Assembly (NCBI GenBank): GCA_030592825.1
Contig: JAUVIG010000048.1
Span: forward strand, 1 to 14,491
DNA: 14,491 bases
Origin: Chlorobiota bacterium
GTDB taxonomy: Bacteria; Bacteroidota; Bacteroidia; Bacteroidales; JAADGE01
Direction: 5' to 3'
Under the pieces are notes generated by a model, which worked only from the letters and a program-made list of their open reading frames with translations, did no database searches and had not been told where the DNA came from. This document shows positions 1-6,375 of this stretch, piece by piece (position 1 is the stretch's first letter; the number at the start of each line of letters is the position of its first letter). The position numbers and the translations under genes are program-made.

Positions 1-1
1 A

Positions 2-769
2 AAAAAAATAAATTCTAAAAAATGGGATGTATACTATACTGTTGCTGCAAAAGGGGATTATGCTTATTTGGTATCAGCTAAAAATACTTATGGAGAAGAA
101 GATATATTCAGATTAAAATTAAGAGATATTGAAAAGCCGGATCCGGTTGTAATTGTTTACGGAAAAGTTATTAATAAAAAAACCGGAAAACCCATAAAGG
201 CATCAATCATTTATGAGAATGATAAAACAGGTAAAACCGAAGGATTGGCAAGATCAAATCCTGCAACCGGAGAATATAAAATTGTTTTACCTTATGGTGT
301 GAAATATAATATAAGAGCAAATAAAGAAGGTTATTTTGCTATGAATGAAATGATTGATTTAAAAAAGATCAATGTTTATAAAGAAATTGAAAAAGATCTG
401 TTTATGTCTCCTCTTGAGAAAGAGGAAGCAATATTGCTGAAAGACGTACATTTCTATACAACAAAAGCTGTGCTGTTGCCAAGTTCATATCCTGAACTAA
501 ACAGACTGGTTAAGCTGATGAAAGAACACCCTGCTATGGTAATTGAAATTCACGGACATACAGAAGCTACTTCCGGTTATGAAGAAAAATTAATGATATT
601 GTCAAAAAAAAGAGCTGAAGCAGTTAAGCAATTTATGATTATAAAGGGCATAAGTGCATCAAGGATCAAGAAAAAAGCTTTCGGCGGCACTAATCCGGTA
701 GCGGATAATAATACCGAAGCAGGCAGAAAGCAAAACAGACGAGTAGAATTTCGGATAATTAAGAAATAG
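2..769 (+). CDS. OmpA-family outer-envelope protein, C-terminal part (5' end outside window)
   Basis: The reading frame is open to the left edge, so the gene starts upstream; 255 residues are visible. The first 50 or so (ending GEEDIFRLKL) look like the last blade of a PD40/WD40-like propeller. Residues about 58-125 form a carboxypeptidase-regulatory-like beta-sandwich (GKVINKKTGKPI, then a TGEYKIVLPYG turn). Residues about 140-255 are an OmpA C-terminal domain, with IEIHGHTE, LSKKRAEAV and the closing GRKQNRRVEF. Bacteroidota proteins with this order are outer-membrane-associated and hold peptidoglycan through the OmpA domain. Within the peptidoglycan-binding motif the usual Asp after GHT is Glu, while the Arg of KKRA is kept. 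The gene ends 30 bases before the converging AMMECR1 gene, with no hairpin between them. Family assignment is firm; the exact role is not known. Confidence 0.9.
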   Translation, partial: KKINSKKWDVYYTVAAKGDYAYLVSAKNTYGEEDIFRLKLRDIEKPDPVVIVYGKVINKKTGKPIKASIIYENDKTGKTEGLARSNPATGEYKIVLPYGVKYNIRANKEGYFAMNEMIDLKKINVYKEIEKDLFMSPLEKEEAILLKDVHFYTTKAVLLPSSYPELNRLVKLMKEHPAMVIEIHGHTEATSGYEEKLMILSKKRAEAVKQFMIIKGISASRIKKKAFGGTNPVADNNTEAGRKQNRRVEFRIIKK

Positions 770-799
770 AGACCGGAATTTGAATTAGAACCAAAAGAA

Positions 800-1333
800 T
801 TAATAATACTTCTGTGTTTCAAAACGAAAATATCTCAAACCGGTGTTTACATCTTGATCAATACCCGCTTTTCTTTTTATGATTCTTATTTGTTCTTCAA
901 CAGTATCAATTCCTTCAATATCCGGTAAAAGAATACCTCTGCTGTATGTATTGTCTTGAACAATGGCACCGTATTTTCTCGGATCTAATTCATTAAGATC
1001 AATAATTTCTTCCGGAGGCGAGAGAACTTCGACACTAAGGGTTATCTTATCAAATTCTTTTAACTTTAATTTACTGAACCTGTTATCAAAGAATGCAGAA
1101 GATACAGCATTCCTGATTATTTCCGTAAATAAATTTTTATACTTTGGTTTTATGGTTCCTATGCAACCTCTCAGTTTTCCTGCATCTGTCTTAAGTGTTA
1201 CAAAACATGATCTTATTGCAAGCAATTCGTTTGGAATATCTTGATTTTCAGTGTTTAAGGTTGTTTTTTTATTCAAGTATTCTTCAATTGCCTGAAGTGC
1301 AATTTTTGTGTATATGCTTTTTGGTTTATACAT
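800..1333 (-). CDS. AMMECR1-domain protein (AmmeMemoRadiSam system protein A type)
   Basis: This is a 177-residue protein, near the usual length for single-domain AMMECR1 proteins. The diagnostic core is present: FVTLKT, then KLRGCIGTI around residue 55, then AFFDNRF, LSVEVLSPPEEI and GILLPDIEGIDTVEEQ. In archaea and bacteria AMMECR1 proteins often sit next to a Memo-like protein and a radical SAM protein, and the three are thought to work together. The biochemical function is not established. Neither partner is in this window, so the gene stands alone here. The protein has no signal peptide or membrane segment and should be cytoplasmic. The ATG start is preceded by an AT-rich leader without Shine-Dalgarno. 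The upstream gap is shared with the divergent mini-protein gene at 1601. Confidence 0.88.
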   Translation of the reverse strand: MYKPKSIYTKIALQAIEEYLNKKTTLNTENQDIPNELLAIRSCFVTLKTDAGKLRGCIGTIKPKYKNLFTEIIRNAVSSAFFDNRFSKLKLKEFDKITLSVEVLSPPEEIIDLNELDPRKYGAIVQDNTYSRGILLPDIEGIDTVEEQIRIIKRKAGIDQDVNTGLRYFRFETQKYY

Positions 1334-1368
1334 TTAATACAATATTTAACATTAATTATTTACAATTC

Positions 1369-1410
1369 ATCAAAAAAAAATTTTTGATAAAAAAAAATAT
1401 GTTACATTTG
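1369..1410 (+). promoter_or_regulatory. Candidate Bacteroidota promoter with inverted TTTTTGAT element
   Basis: TACATTTG at 1403-1410 matches the -7 element TAnnTTTG. TTG at 1384-1386 could be the -33 element, but the 16-base spacing is shorter than usual. The -33 lies in an inverted pair, ATCAAAAA at 1369-1376 and TTTTTGAT at 1381-1388, so it could also serve the divergent AMMECR1 gene, for which I see no good -7 match. Chance matches are common in DNA this AT-rich. If real, it gives a leader of about 185 bases to the gene at 1601. Confidence 0.4.
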
Positions 1411-1600
1411 TCAATATGAGTTTTAATAATTATCAGAATATTATATAAATATATGAAAATATAATAAATTTTAATGATAAAAATTTTTATTTTTAAAAAA
1501 ATAGAATTTAATTTGCATATTATAATATTTCAGAGTAAAATTCGTTTATCACAATGACAACCTTAACTTATCATCTTTAAAATCTAAAAAAGTTAAACTT

Positions 1601-1801
1601 ATGAAAAAGACTTTACTCGCAATAGTATTAGTATTTACCTTGTTGGTTTTACCTATTTTGGTTAATGAGGCATCAGCGCAACCACCGCCGCCGCCTCCTC
1701 AAGATATACCGATAGACGGAGGATTGTTTTTGCTGATAGCAGCAGGAGCAACGTACGGAGCGAGAAAATTATACAAACAACAGAAGGAAGAAAAAAGTTA
1801 A
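1601..1801 (+). CDS. Small secreted protein with a PID-CTERM-like sorting tail
   Basis: This gene encodes 66 residues. Residues 1-27 are a clear signal peptide (MKKTLLAIVL core, cleavage expected after ASA or ASAQ). Six prolines follow at 28-33, then PIDGG at 37-41, a short hydrophobic helix (LFLLIAAGATYG) and a basic tail starting RKLYK. A short motif, a helix and a basic cluster at the C terminus is the layout of protein-sorting tails such as PEP-CTERM. The PIDGG variant matches small Bacteroidota proteins that I recall as PID-CTERM. After cleavage almost nothing but the tail remains, about 39 residues, so the mature product would be a tiny membrane-anchored or processed peptide. No exosortase-like enzyme is in the window. 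The gene is monocistronic, followed 25 bases later by a strong terminator. The assignment rests on the motif layout. Confidence 0.75.
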   Translation: MKKTLLAIVLVFTLLVLPILVNEASAQPPPPPPQDIPIDGGLFLLIAAGATYGARKLYKQQKEEKS

Positions 1802-1826
1802 TTAAAACACAGATAAAATAATATTT

Positions 1827-1856
1827 AAAAAAACCCGCAAATTTGCGGGTTTTTTT
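1827..1856 (+). terminator. Rho-independent terminator of the mini-protein gene
   Basis: A perfect 15-base inverted repeat has the core CCCGCAAATTTGCGGG, flanked by seven A on the left and seven T on the right. It lies 25 bases after the stop of the gene at 1601. The symmetric A and T runs would let it act on both strands, but only plus-strand transcription is expected here. Confidence 0.93.
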
Positions 1857-1881
1857 ATTAGGATATAATAATAAAAATTCT

Positions 1882-1889
1882 TATATTTG
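1882..1889 (+). promoter_or_regulatory. Candidate -7 element (TATATTTG) of the nfeD-flotillin operon
   Basis: TATATTTG is an exact TAnnTTTG match. It sits 35 bases before the ATG at 1925 and just after the upstream terminator, where a new promoter is needed. No good -33 TTG is visible about 19 bases further upstream. The implied leader is about 25-30 bases. Confidence 0.55.
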
Positions 1890-1924
1890 GTATGTTATTT
1901 TCTCAAACCTAAATAAATATAAAA

Positions 1925-2506
1925 ATGGATATATCAGCATGGTGGGATACTCTGACAACACTTCAGAAGATTCATTGGGGGATAGCATTACCCTCTACAA
2001 TTATTTTTGTTATTCAATTGATAATCACTCTGACAGGTGGTGATGCAGACGATATGGATGCAGATCATGACGGTGATTTTGACGGTGATCACGGAGACGG
2101 TATGCATATCTTTTCGGTTAAAAGTATTTTAGCATTTTTAATGTTTTACGGATGGAGCGGTTTAGCAGCTATTCAATACGGAATGATTACTTGGTGGACA
2201 ATTACATTAATATCACTGGGAATTGGTGTGTTAATGATGATGTTTACTGCTTGGTTATTTTTTATGTTATTTAAACTTCAAGAAAGCGGCACCATGAAAA
2301 TTGAAAATGCAATCGGTAAACAAGGTGAAGTTTATTTAACAATTCCGGCAAAGAAAAACGGTGCAGGAAAGATACAAATTATTATTCAAGGTTCATACAG
2401 AACATTAGATGCCTTAACAGAAGATACAGAAGATATTAAAACCGGAACTTTTGTTGAAGTTATTGATTTTATTAATGATACTTTAATCGTTAAACGAAAA
2501 AGATAA
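1925..2506 (+). CDS. NfeD-like membrane protein (YqiJ type), flotillin partner
   Basis: This 193-residue protein has three predicted membrane segments (about 19-38, 67-87 and 91-117). A soluble C-terminal domain (about 125-190) follows, with IGKQGEVYLTIPA, GSYRTLDA and GTFVEVIDF leading to TLIVKR, the pattern of the NfeD OB-fold domain. NfeD proteins are encoded with flotillin/SPFH proteins and are thought to help assemble or regulate membrane microdomains. Here the flotillin gene starts 47 bases downstream on the same strand, which confirms the pairing. Between helices 1 and 2 is an acidic loop (residues 40-61) of DxD and His residues that could bind divalent cations. That property is inferred from composition alone. 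The start is the ATG after the A-rich stretch at 1911-1924, and there is no Shine-Dalgarno. Confidence 0.87.
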   Translation: MDISAWWDTLTTLQKIHWGIALPSTIIFVIQLIITLTGGDADDMDADHDGDFDGDHGDGMHIFSVKSILAFLMFYGWSGLAAIQYGMITWWTITLISLGIGVLMMMFTAWLFFMLFKLQESGTMKIENAIGKQGEVYLTIPAKKNGAGKIQIIIQGSYRTLDALTEDTEDIKTGTFVEVIDFINDTLIVKRKR

Positions 2507-2553
2507 TATTTTTTTTCAATTCAATTATTTATAAACTATAAAAAAAATTAATT

Positions 2554-4017
2554 ATGGGTCAATTTGCAGTTATTATTATTGTATTATTAGTTCTGGTATT
2601 ATTAGGATTTTTTGCATTTCTTATTAAAAGATACAAACGATGTCCTTCAGACAGAATACTGGTTGTTTACGGAAAGGTGGGCGGAGGAGGAAGAACCGCA
2701 AAATGTGTACACGGTGGTGCGGCTTTTATTATTCCCGTCATTCAAGATTATGAGTATTTAGATCTTACACCAATCCCTATAGAAATCGGACTTGAGAATG
2801 CACTGAGTAAACAAAATATTCGTGTAAATGTCCCTTCAAGATTTATGGTGGGTATTTCTACGGATACCGGAGTTATGCTGAATGCTGCGGAAAGATTATT
2901 GGGACTGACTCAAGCTGAGATCAGACATTTGGCTGCGGATATTATTTTCGGACAGTTAAGGGTTGTTATTGCAACTATGGATATTGAAGAAATTAATGCC
3001 GACAGAGAAAAGTTTTTGACAAATGTTTCTTCAAGTGTTGAGCATGAATTAAGAAAGATAGGATTAAAATTAATTAATGTAAATGTTACTGATATTACTG
3101 ATGATGCCGGTTATATTGAAGCATTAGGAAAAGAAGCAACAGCCGGAGCGGTTAATGAAGCAAAAAAATTAGTTGCAGAAAGAAACCGAGACGGAGAAAT
3201 TGGTCAGGCTAATGCAGAAAGAGAACAACGTATTAAAGTGTCTGAAGCAAATTCAGATGCTGAAATCGGGGAAGCAAATGCAAGTCAAAATCAACGAATT
3301 AATGTTGCTGCTGCAAATGCAAAAGCAATTGAGGGTGAGAACCTTGCAAAAGTTTCAATTGCTGATACAAATGCAGAAAGAATGAAACGCGAAGCAGAAG
3401 CCGAAAAAATATCTGTTACCGCAGAAAAAGTAAATGAAGCACAAGCCAAAGAAGCGGCTTATCTTGCAGAAAAAGAAGCAGAATTAAAGCGTGCCGAAAG
3501 AGAAGCTGCAACACAACAAGCAAATATAATTGTCCCTGCACAAATTGAAAAACAAAAAATTGAAATTCAGGCAGAAGCAGAAGCAGAAAGACAAAGACGC
3601 ATAGCAAGAGGTGAGGCGGATGCAATATTCCTTGAAATGCAAGCAGAAGCAAAAGGTAACTTTGAAATATTAAGCAAGCAAGCTGAAGGTTATAAACTAA
3701 TGGTTGAATCAACCGGTAAAAATGCTCGTGATGCCGTCCTTTTAATGATTGCAGAAAAATTACCGCAAATTGTTGAAACACAAGTTGAGGCTATAAAAAA
3801 TATTAAAATTGATAAAGTTACGGTTTGGGACAGCGGAAACGGTGATTCAAAAGGTACTTCAACCGCAAATTTTATGAAAGGAATGATGGGAGCGGTTCCT
3901 CCTCTTGAGGATCTTTTTAAATTAGCAGGCATGGAACTTCCGAATTATTTAAAAGGAAAATCAACTGACGATATACAAGATGCAGAAGTTGTAAAACCTA
4001 AAAAGAAGAAAGAATAA
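2554..4017 (+). CDS. Flotillin-family (SPFH-domain) membrane scaffold protein
   Basis: This protein has 487 residues. Residues 4-24 form an N-terminal hydrophobic hairpin or helix. The SPFH/Band 7 domain spans about 28-190 (SDRILVVYGKVG, AAFIIPVIQDYEYLDLTP, NVPSRFMVGI, LKLINVNVTDITD). A long Ala/Glu-rich helix covers about 195-385, and a C-terminal domain ends in KPKKKKE. Flotillins oligomerise into large rings or cages at the inner membrane and organise microdomains and membrane fluidity. In the helix, residues 215-258 form four 11-residue repeats (EIGQANAEREQ, RIKVSEANSDA, EIGEANASQNQ, RINVAAANAKA), so the true period is 22 residues in pairs. This hendecad pattern is expected of a right-handed or straight coiled coil. 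The gene is paired with the NfeD gene upstream and ends at a hairpin. Confidence 0.93.
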   Translation: MGQFAVIIIVLLVLVLLGFFAFLIKRYKRCPSDRILVVYGKVGGGGRTAKCVHGGAAFIIPVIQDYEYLDLTPIPIEIGLENALSKQNIRVNVPSRFMVGISTDTGVMLNAAERLLGLTQAEIRHLAADIIFGQLRVVIATMDIEEINADREKFLTNVSSSVEHELRKIGLKLINVNVTDITDDAGYIEALGKEATAGAVNEAKKLVAERNRDGEIGQANAEREQRIKVSEANSDAEIGEANASQNQRINVAAANAKAIEGENLAKVSIADTNAERMKREAEAEKISVTAEKVNEAQAKEAAYLAEKEAELKRAEREAATQQANIIVPAQIEKQKIEIQAEAEAERQRRIARGEADAIFLEMQAEAKGNFEILSKQAEGYKLMVESTGKNARDAVLLMIAEKLPQIVETQVEAIKNIKIDKVTVWDSGNGDSKGTSTANFMKGMMGAVPPLEDLFKLAGMELPNYLKGKSTDDIQDAEVVKPKKKKE

Positions 4018-4032
4018 GTTTAAATGAACAAA

Positions 4033-4063
4033 TTAAGGGTTTCACTTTAAGTGAAGCCCTTAA
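4033..4063 (+). terminator. Probable terminator hairpin after the flotillin gene
   Basis: TTAAGGGTTTCACTT at 4033-4047 pairs with AAGTGAAGCCCTTAA at 4049-4063, with a single G-U wobble. The hairpin starts 16 bases after the flotillin stop. The stem is strong, but the following tract (TATCTTAATAAAAA) is a poor U run. It could equally act as a 3'-end stabiliser. Confidence 0.65.
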
Positions 4064-4076
4064 TATCTTAATAAAA

Positions 4077-4142
4077 ATTCGTGAATTCGTGGCTTTTATA
4101 CTTTTCGGAGTGGATTCAAGTTCCAAATTTCAAATTTCCAAA
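4077..4142. repeat. Simple-repeat leader in front of yjbQ
   Basis: Two short direct repeats are visible. ATTCGTGA/ATTCGTGG lies at 4077-4092. A 7-8 base periodic stretch lies at 4121-4142: TTCCAAA, TTTCAAA, TTTCCAAA. The region is in frame with yjbQ from a GTG at 4089. Its translation is low-complexity and unlike the family, so I treat it as non-coding. Confidence 0.6.
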
Positions 4143-4145
4143 CAC

Positions 4146-4562
4146 ATGAAATCATACAGAAAAGAACTTTGGTTTAATACAAGCAGAAGAAGAGAATTGA
4201 TTAATATAACTTCTGAAATTCAAAGAGAAATTGACAGCAGCGGTATAAAAGAAGGTCTTGTATTGGTAAATGCAATGCACATAACGGCAAGTGTATTTAT
4301 TAATGATGACGAATCCGGTTTGCATCAAGATTTTGAAAAATGGTTAGAAGGTTTAGCACCCGAAAAACCTTACTCACAATATAAGCACAATACATACGAA
4401 GATAATGCTGATGCTCATTTAAAACGTACCGTCATGGGCAGGGAAGTTGTTGTAGCCCTTACAGAAGGAAAACTTGATTTCGGCCCGTGGGAAAGAATAT
4501 TCTATGGTGAATTTGACGGAATGAGACGTAAAGGAGTTCTAATAAAAATTATTGGAGAGTAA
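4146..4562 (+). CDS. yjbQ: YjbQ/UPF0047 family protein (secondary thiamine-phosphate synthase)
   Basis: With the ATG at 4146 the protein has 138 residues, the usual size of this family. It begins MKSYRKELWFNT, which fits known N termini. A GTG at 4089 would add 19 residues made of repeat DNA and is rejected. Conserved features are MHITASVFIND (usually HTTA...), the EDNADAHLKRT segment, GKLDFGPWERI and EFDGMRRKGVLI. YjbQ proteins are small cytoplasmic trimers. E. coli YjbQ has a weak thiamine-phosphate synthase activity that can replace ThiE when overproduced, and the native role is unclear. The gene stands alone between repeat tracts, with no thiamine genes near it. Confidence 0.93.
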   Translation: MKSYRKELWFNTSRRRELINITSEIQREIDSSGIKEGLVLVNAMHITASVFINDDESGLHQDFEKWLEGLAPEKPYSQYKHNTYEDNADAHLKRTVMGREVVVALTEGKLDFGPWERIFYGEFDGMRRKGVLIKIIGE

Positions 4563-4583
4563 AGTCATTCTTTCTGAAAATAT

Positions 4584-4646
4584 ACTTTATACTTTAAGCT
4601 TTGAATTTTAAACTTTGAACTTTATACTTTGAACTTTCAACTTAAA
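4584..4646. repeat. Nine-unit heptanucleotide tandem array, consensus ACTTTRA
   Basis: There are nine consecutive 7-base units: ACTTTAT, ACTTTAA, GCTTTGA, ATTTTAA, ACTTTGA, ACTTTAT, ACTTTGA, ACTTTCA and ACTTAAA. They fill almost the whole gap between the converging yjbQ and HAMP-GAF genes, and the last unit ends two bases before the latter's stop codon. The register is kept throughout without an indel. No coding potential is apparent. Confidence 0.9.
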
Positions 4647-4648
4647 GC

Positions 4649-6334
4649 TTACAAAGATTCGTCATCTTTCTTTTCTTCTGTATTATCCTTTTCCGAAATT
4701 TTCTCTTGAAGTTCTTTATTTTGAATTTTAAGTTGTTCAACTGTTGAATTAGCATCTTCCAGTTCTTTATTTAATCGTTCAATGTTTTTAATACTTTCTT
4801 CTTCCTGATATTCAAGAGTTTCAGATTTTTCTTTTGATTCTTCCAGAATTTGAGCAGTTTGTTGATTGATTTGAATTGTTGCAATAGTTGATGCGAAAAT
4901 TTCACTTACTTTTTCAACAAATTCGATTTTGTATTTTTCGAGAATTTCAAGAGATGCAAGCTCTACAATACCATATACTTTCTCGTTAACAATTAACGGA
5001 ACGATTAAGATGCTTTTGGGATCGTCTTTCCCCAAACCTGAAGAAATTTTAATATAATTTTCGGGTATATCAGAAATAAAGATTGTATCTTTCTCCAAGA
5101 AACATTGTCCGACAAGATCCTGACCGGGCAGTATTTTATTTTGAAAGAATTTATGCCTGTCATAAGCATAGAAAGCAATTAGTTCCAAATATATATTTTC
5201 TTTGTTTTTTTCGTTTAGAATGTAAAAGCCGCCGACTTGAGCTTTTATATATCGGGTTAGTTTATTAATGGTTACCATTGCAAATTCTTCAGGGGTACCG
5301 CTATGTTCTCTAATCAAATTATTAAACTCAGTTATCCCTTGAGTTGACCAACTTCTTTCTTCGTTTTCTTTACGTCTGATTTTTTCATCTTGAGCAGCTT
5401 TTGCAAGACTATCCCTCATAGCTAATAATGAATTACCTAAAATATCATTTTTACCGCCCTTCTTAAAATAACTCTTAAAATTTCCTTTTTCAATATCTCT
5501 TGCAAAGTTTGCTTTTTCCTTTAATCCTGAAATTAAGTTGTTCAAAGCCAGCCCCATTTGTCCGATTTCGTCAGTAGATGTCTTGATTTTTTGCTTTGGT
5601 AACTCACCCGAAGACATTGATTTAATTATATTTTGAGTATAATTTATAGGTGAAAGTATTGAATTTACAAATAAAAACGTAATAATAATAATCATAAATA
5701 TTAAAATGATACCTGATATTATTATCATGTTAGAAAAAGACAGGAATGAATTTTCCATTTTAACATTATAGGATAACAGGGTGTTTTTTTTTGCAGAATA
5801 CATTTCATCAACTTGTTTTTTAATGTTTTCTGCCAGATCTATTAATGGATTACCGTCTTGAACACGTTGAGCATATTTGTTTTCAAAATTAGGGTCTGTA
5901 TATTTTTCAGGAGAATTAAGACTTTTCATTATTTTTTCCTGTTGTATAAAATAATTGTCAGCCAAATTTAATATTTGCTCAATTTTAAGTTGTTCTTCTG
6001 TGCTCCATCCTTGCGACAAATTATTTAATTCATATTTTGTTTCTAAATATATCTTTTGATTAATTTTTTTAAGCCTGTTTTTTTTAGTTGTATTTCCGGA
6101 CACTTCATAAAGAACCCAATTTTTTATTAAATGCTTTGATTCATATACAATATATGAAAATTTGTTTAGTGCAGACATGGAAGGAACAATGTTATTGTTT
6201 ACCTTTTTAGTTAGTTCTTGGTTTTCTGTAAGCGATTGATATATAAAAAAATATGCTCCAAGGAATGTTATTGAAATAACTCCGAAACCAAAAATAAGTT
6301 TGGTTATAATTTTAAATTTTAATTTTGTTTTCAA
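4649..6334 (-). CDS. Membrane sensor with tandem HAMP and GAF domains, no output domain
   Basis: This protein has 561 residues. TM1 is at 10-32, a mostly helical periplasmic domain at 33-202 (four-helix-bundle-like, no named family recognised) and TM2 at 203-225. A HAMP domain spans about 226-275 (ILSPINYTQNII then TDEIGQM). A second HAMP-like unit spans about 276-325 (ARDIEKGNFKSYF then NDILGNSLLAMRDSL). A GAF domain spans about 345-490, with VGGFYIL, LPGQDLVGQCF and LIVPLIVNEKVYGIVELAS. A charged coiled coil runs to the C terminus. No histidine kinase, GGDEF, phosphatase or methyl-accepting region follows, so signal must leave through a partner or the coiled coil. The start is TTG (6334-6332): the upstream frame is closed by a stop, and the next ATG would remove TM1. 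It is followed on the other side by the ACTTTRA array. Confidence 0.85.
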   Translation of the reverse strand: MKTKLKFKIITKLIFGFGVISITFLGAYFFIYQSLTENQELTKKVNNNIVPSMSALNKFSYIVYESKHLIKNWVLYEVSGNTTKKNRLKKINQKIYLETKYELNNLSQGWSTEEQLKIEQILNLADNYFIQQEKIMKSLNSPEKYTDPNFENKYAQRVQDGNPLIDLAENIKKQVDEMYSAKKNTLLSYNVKMENSFLSFSNMIIISGIILIFMIIIITFLFVNSILSPINYTQNIIKSMSSGELPKQKIKTSTDEIGQMGLALNNLISGLKEKANFARDIEKGNFKSYFKKGGKNDILGNSLLAMRDSLAKAAQDEKIRRKENEERSWSTQGITEFNNLIREHSGTPEEFAMVTINKLTRYIKAQVGGFYILNEKNKENIYLELIAFYAYDRHKFFQNKILPGQDLVGQCFLEKDTIFISDIPENYIKISSGLGKDDPKSILIVPLIVNEKVYGIVELASLEILEKYKIEFVEKVSEIFASTIATIQINQQTAQILEESKEKSETLEYQEEESIKNIERLNKELEDANSTVEQLKIQNKELQEKISEKDNTEEKKDDESL

Positions 6335-6363
6335 GAATTCAACCTTTTAAAAATATTAATTAT

Positions 6364-6371
6364 CAAATATA
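6364..6371 (-). promoter_or_regulatory. Candidate -7 element (TATATTTG) of the HAMP-GAF gene
   Basis: Read on the minus strand this is TATATTTG, an exact TAnnTTTG match. It lies in the 41-base gap after the LysM gene and 29 bases upstream of the TTG start. It is the same octamer, at a similar distance, as in front of the NfeD gene. No clear -33 element is visible, so cotranscription with the LysM gene remains possible. Confidence 0.45.
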
Positions 6372-6375
6372 AGAA

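Noticed and set aside
1843..2043. Open frame of 66 codons before and inside the NfeD gene
   Set aside because: It starts inside the terminator hairpin and overlaps the NfeD coding region in another frame, with no family resemblance.
3416..3781. Leu-rich 121-codon frame opposite the flotillin gene
   Set aside because: It is the complement of the Ala/Glu/Gln-rich helix codons; the Leu/Phe bias is an artefact of GCA, GAA and CAA read backwards.
4089..4145. GTG extension of yjbQ by 19 residues
   Set aside because: It translates repeat DNA, does not fit the family N terminus, and the ATG at 4146 gives the standard 138 residues.
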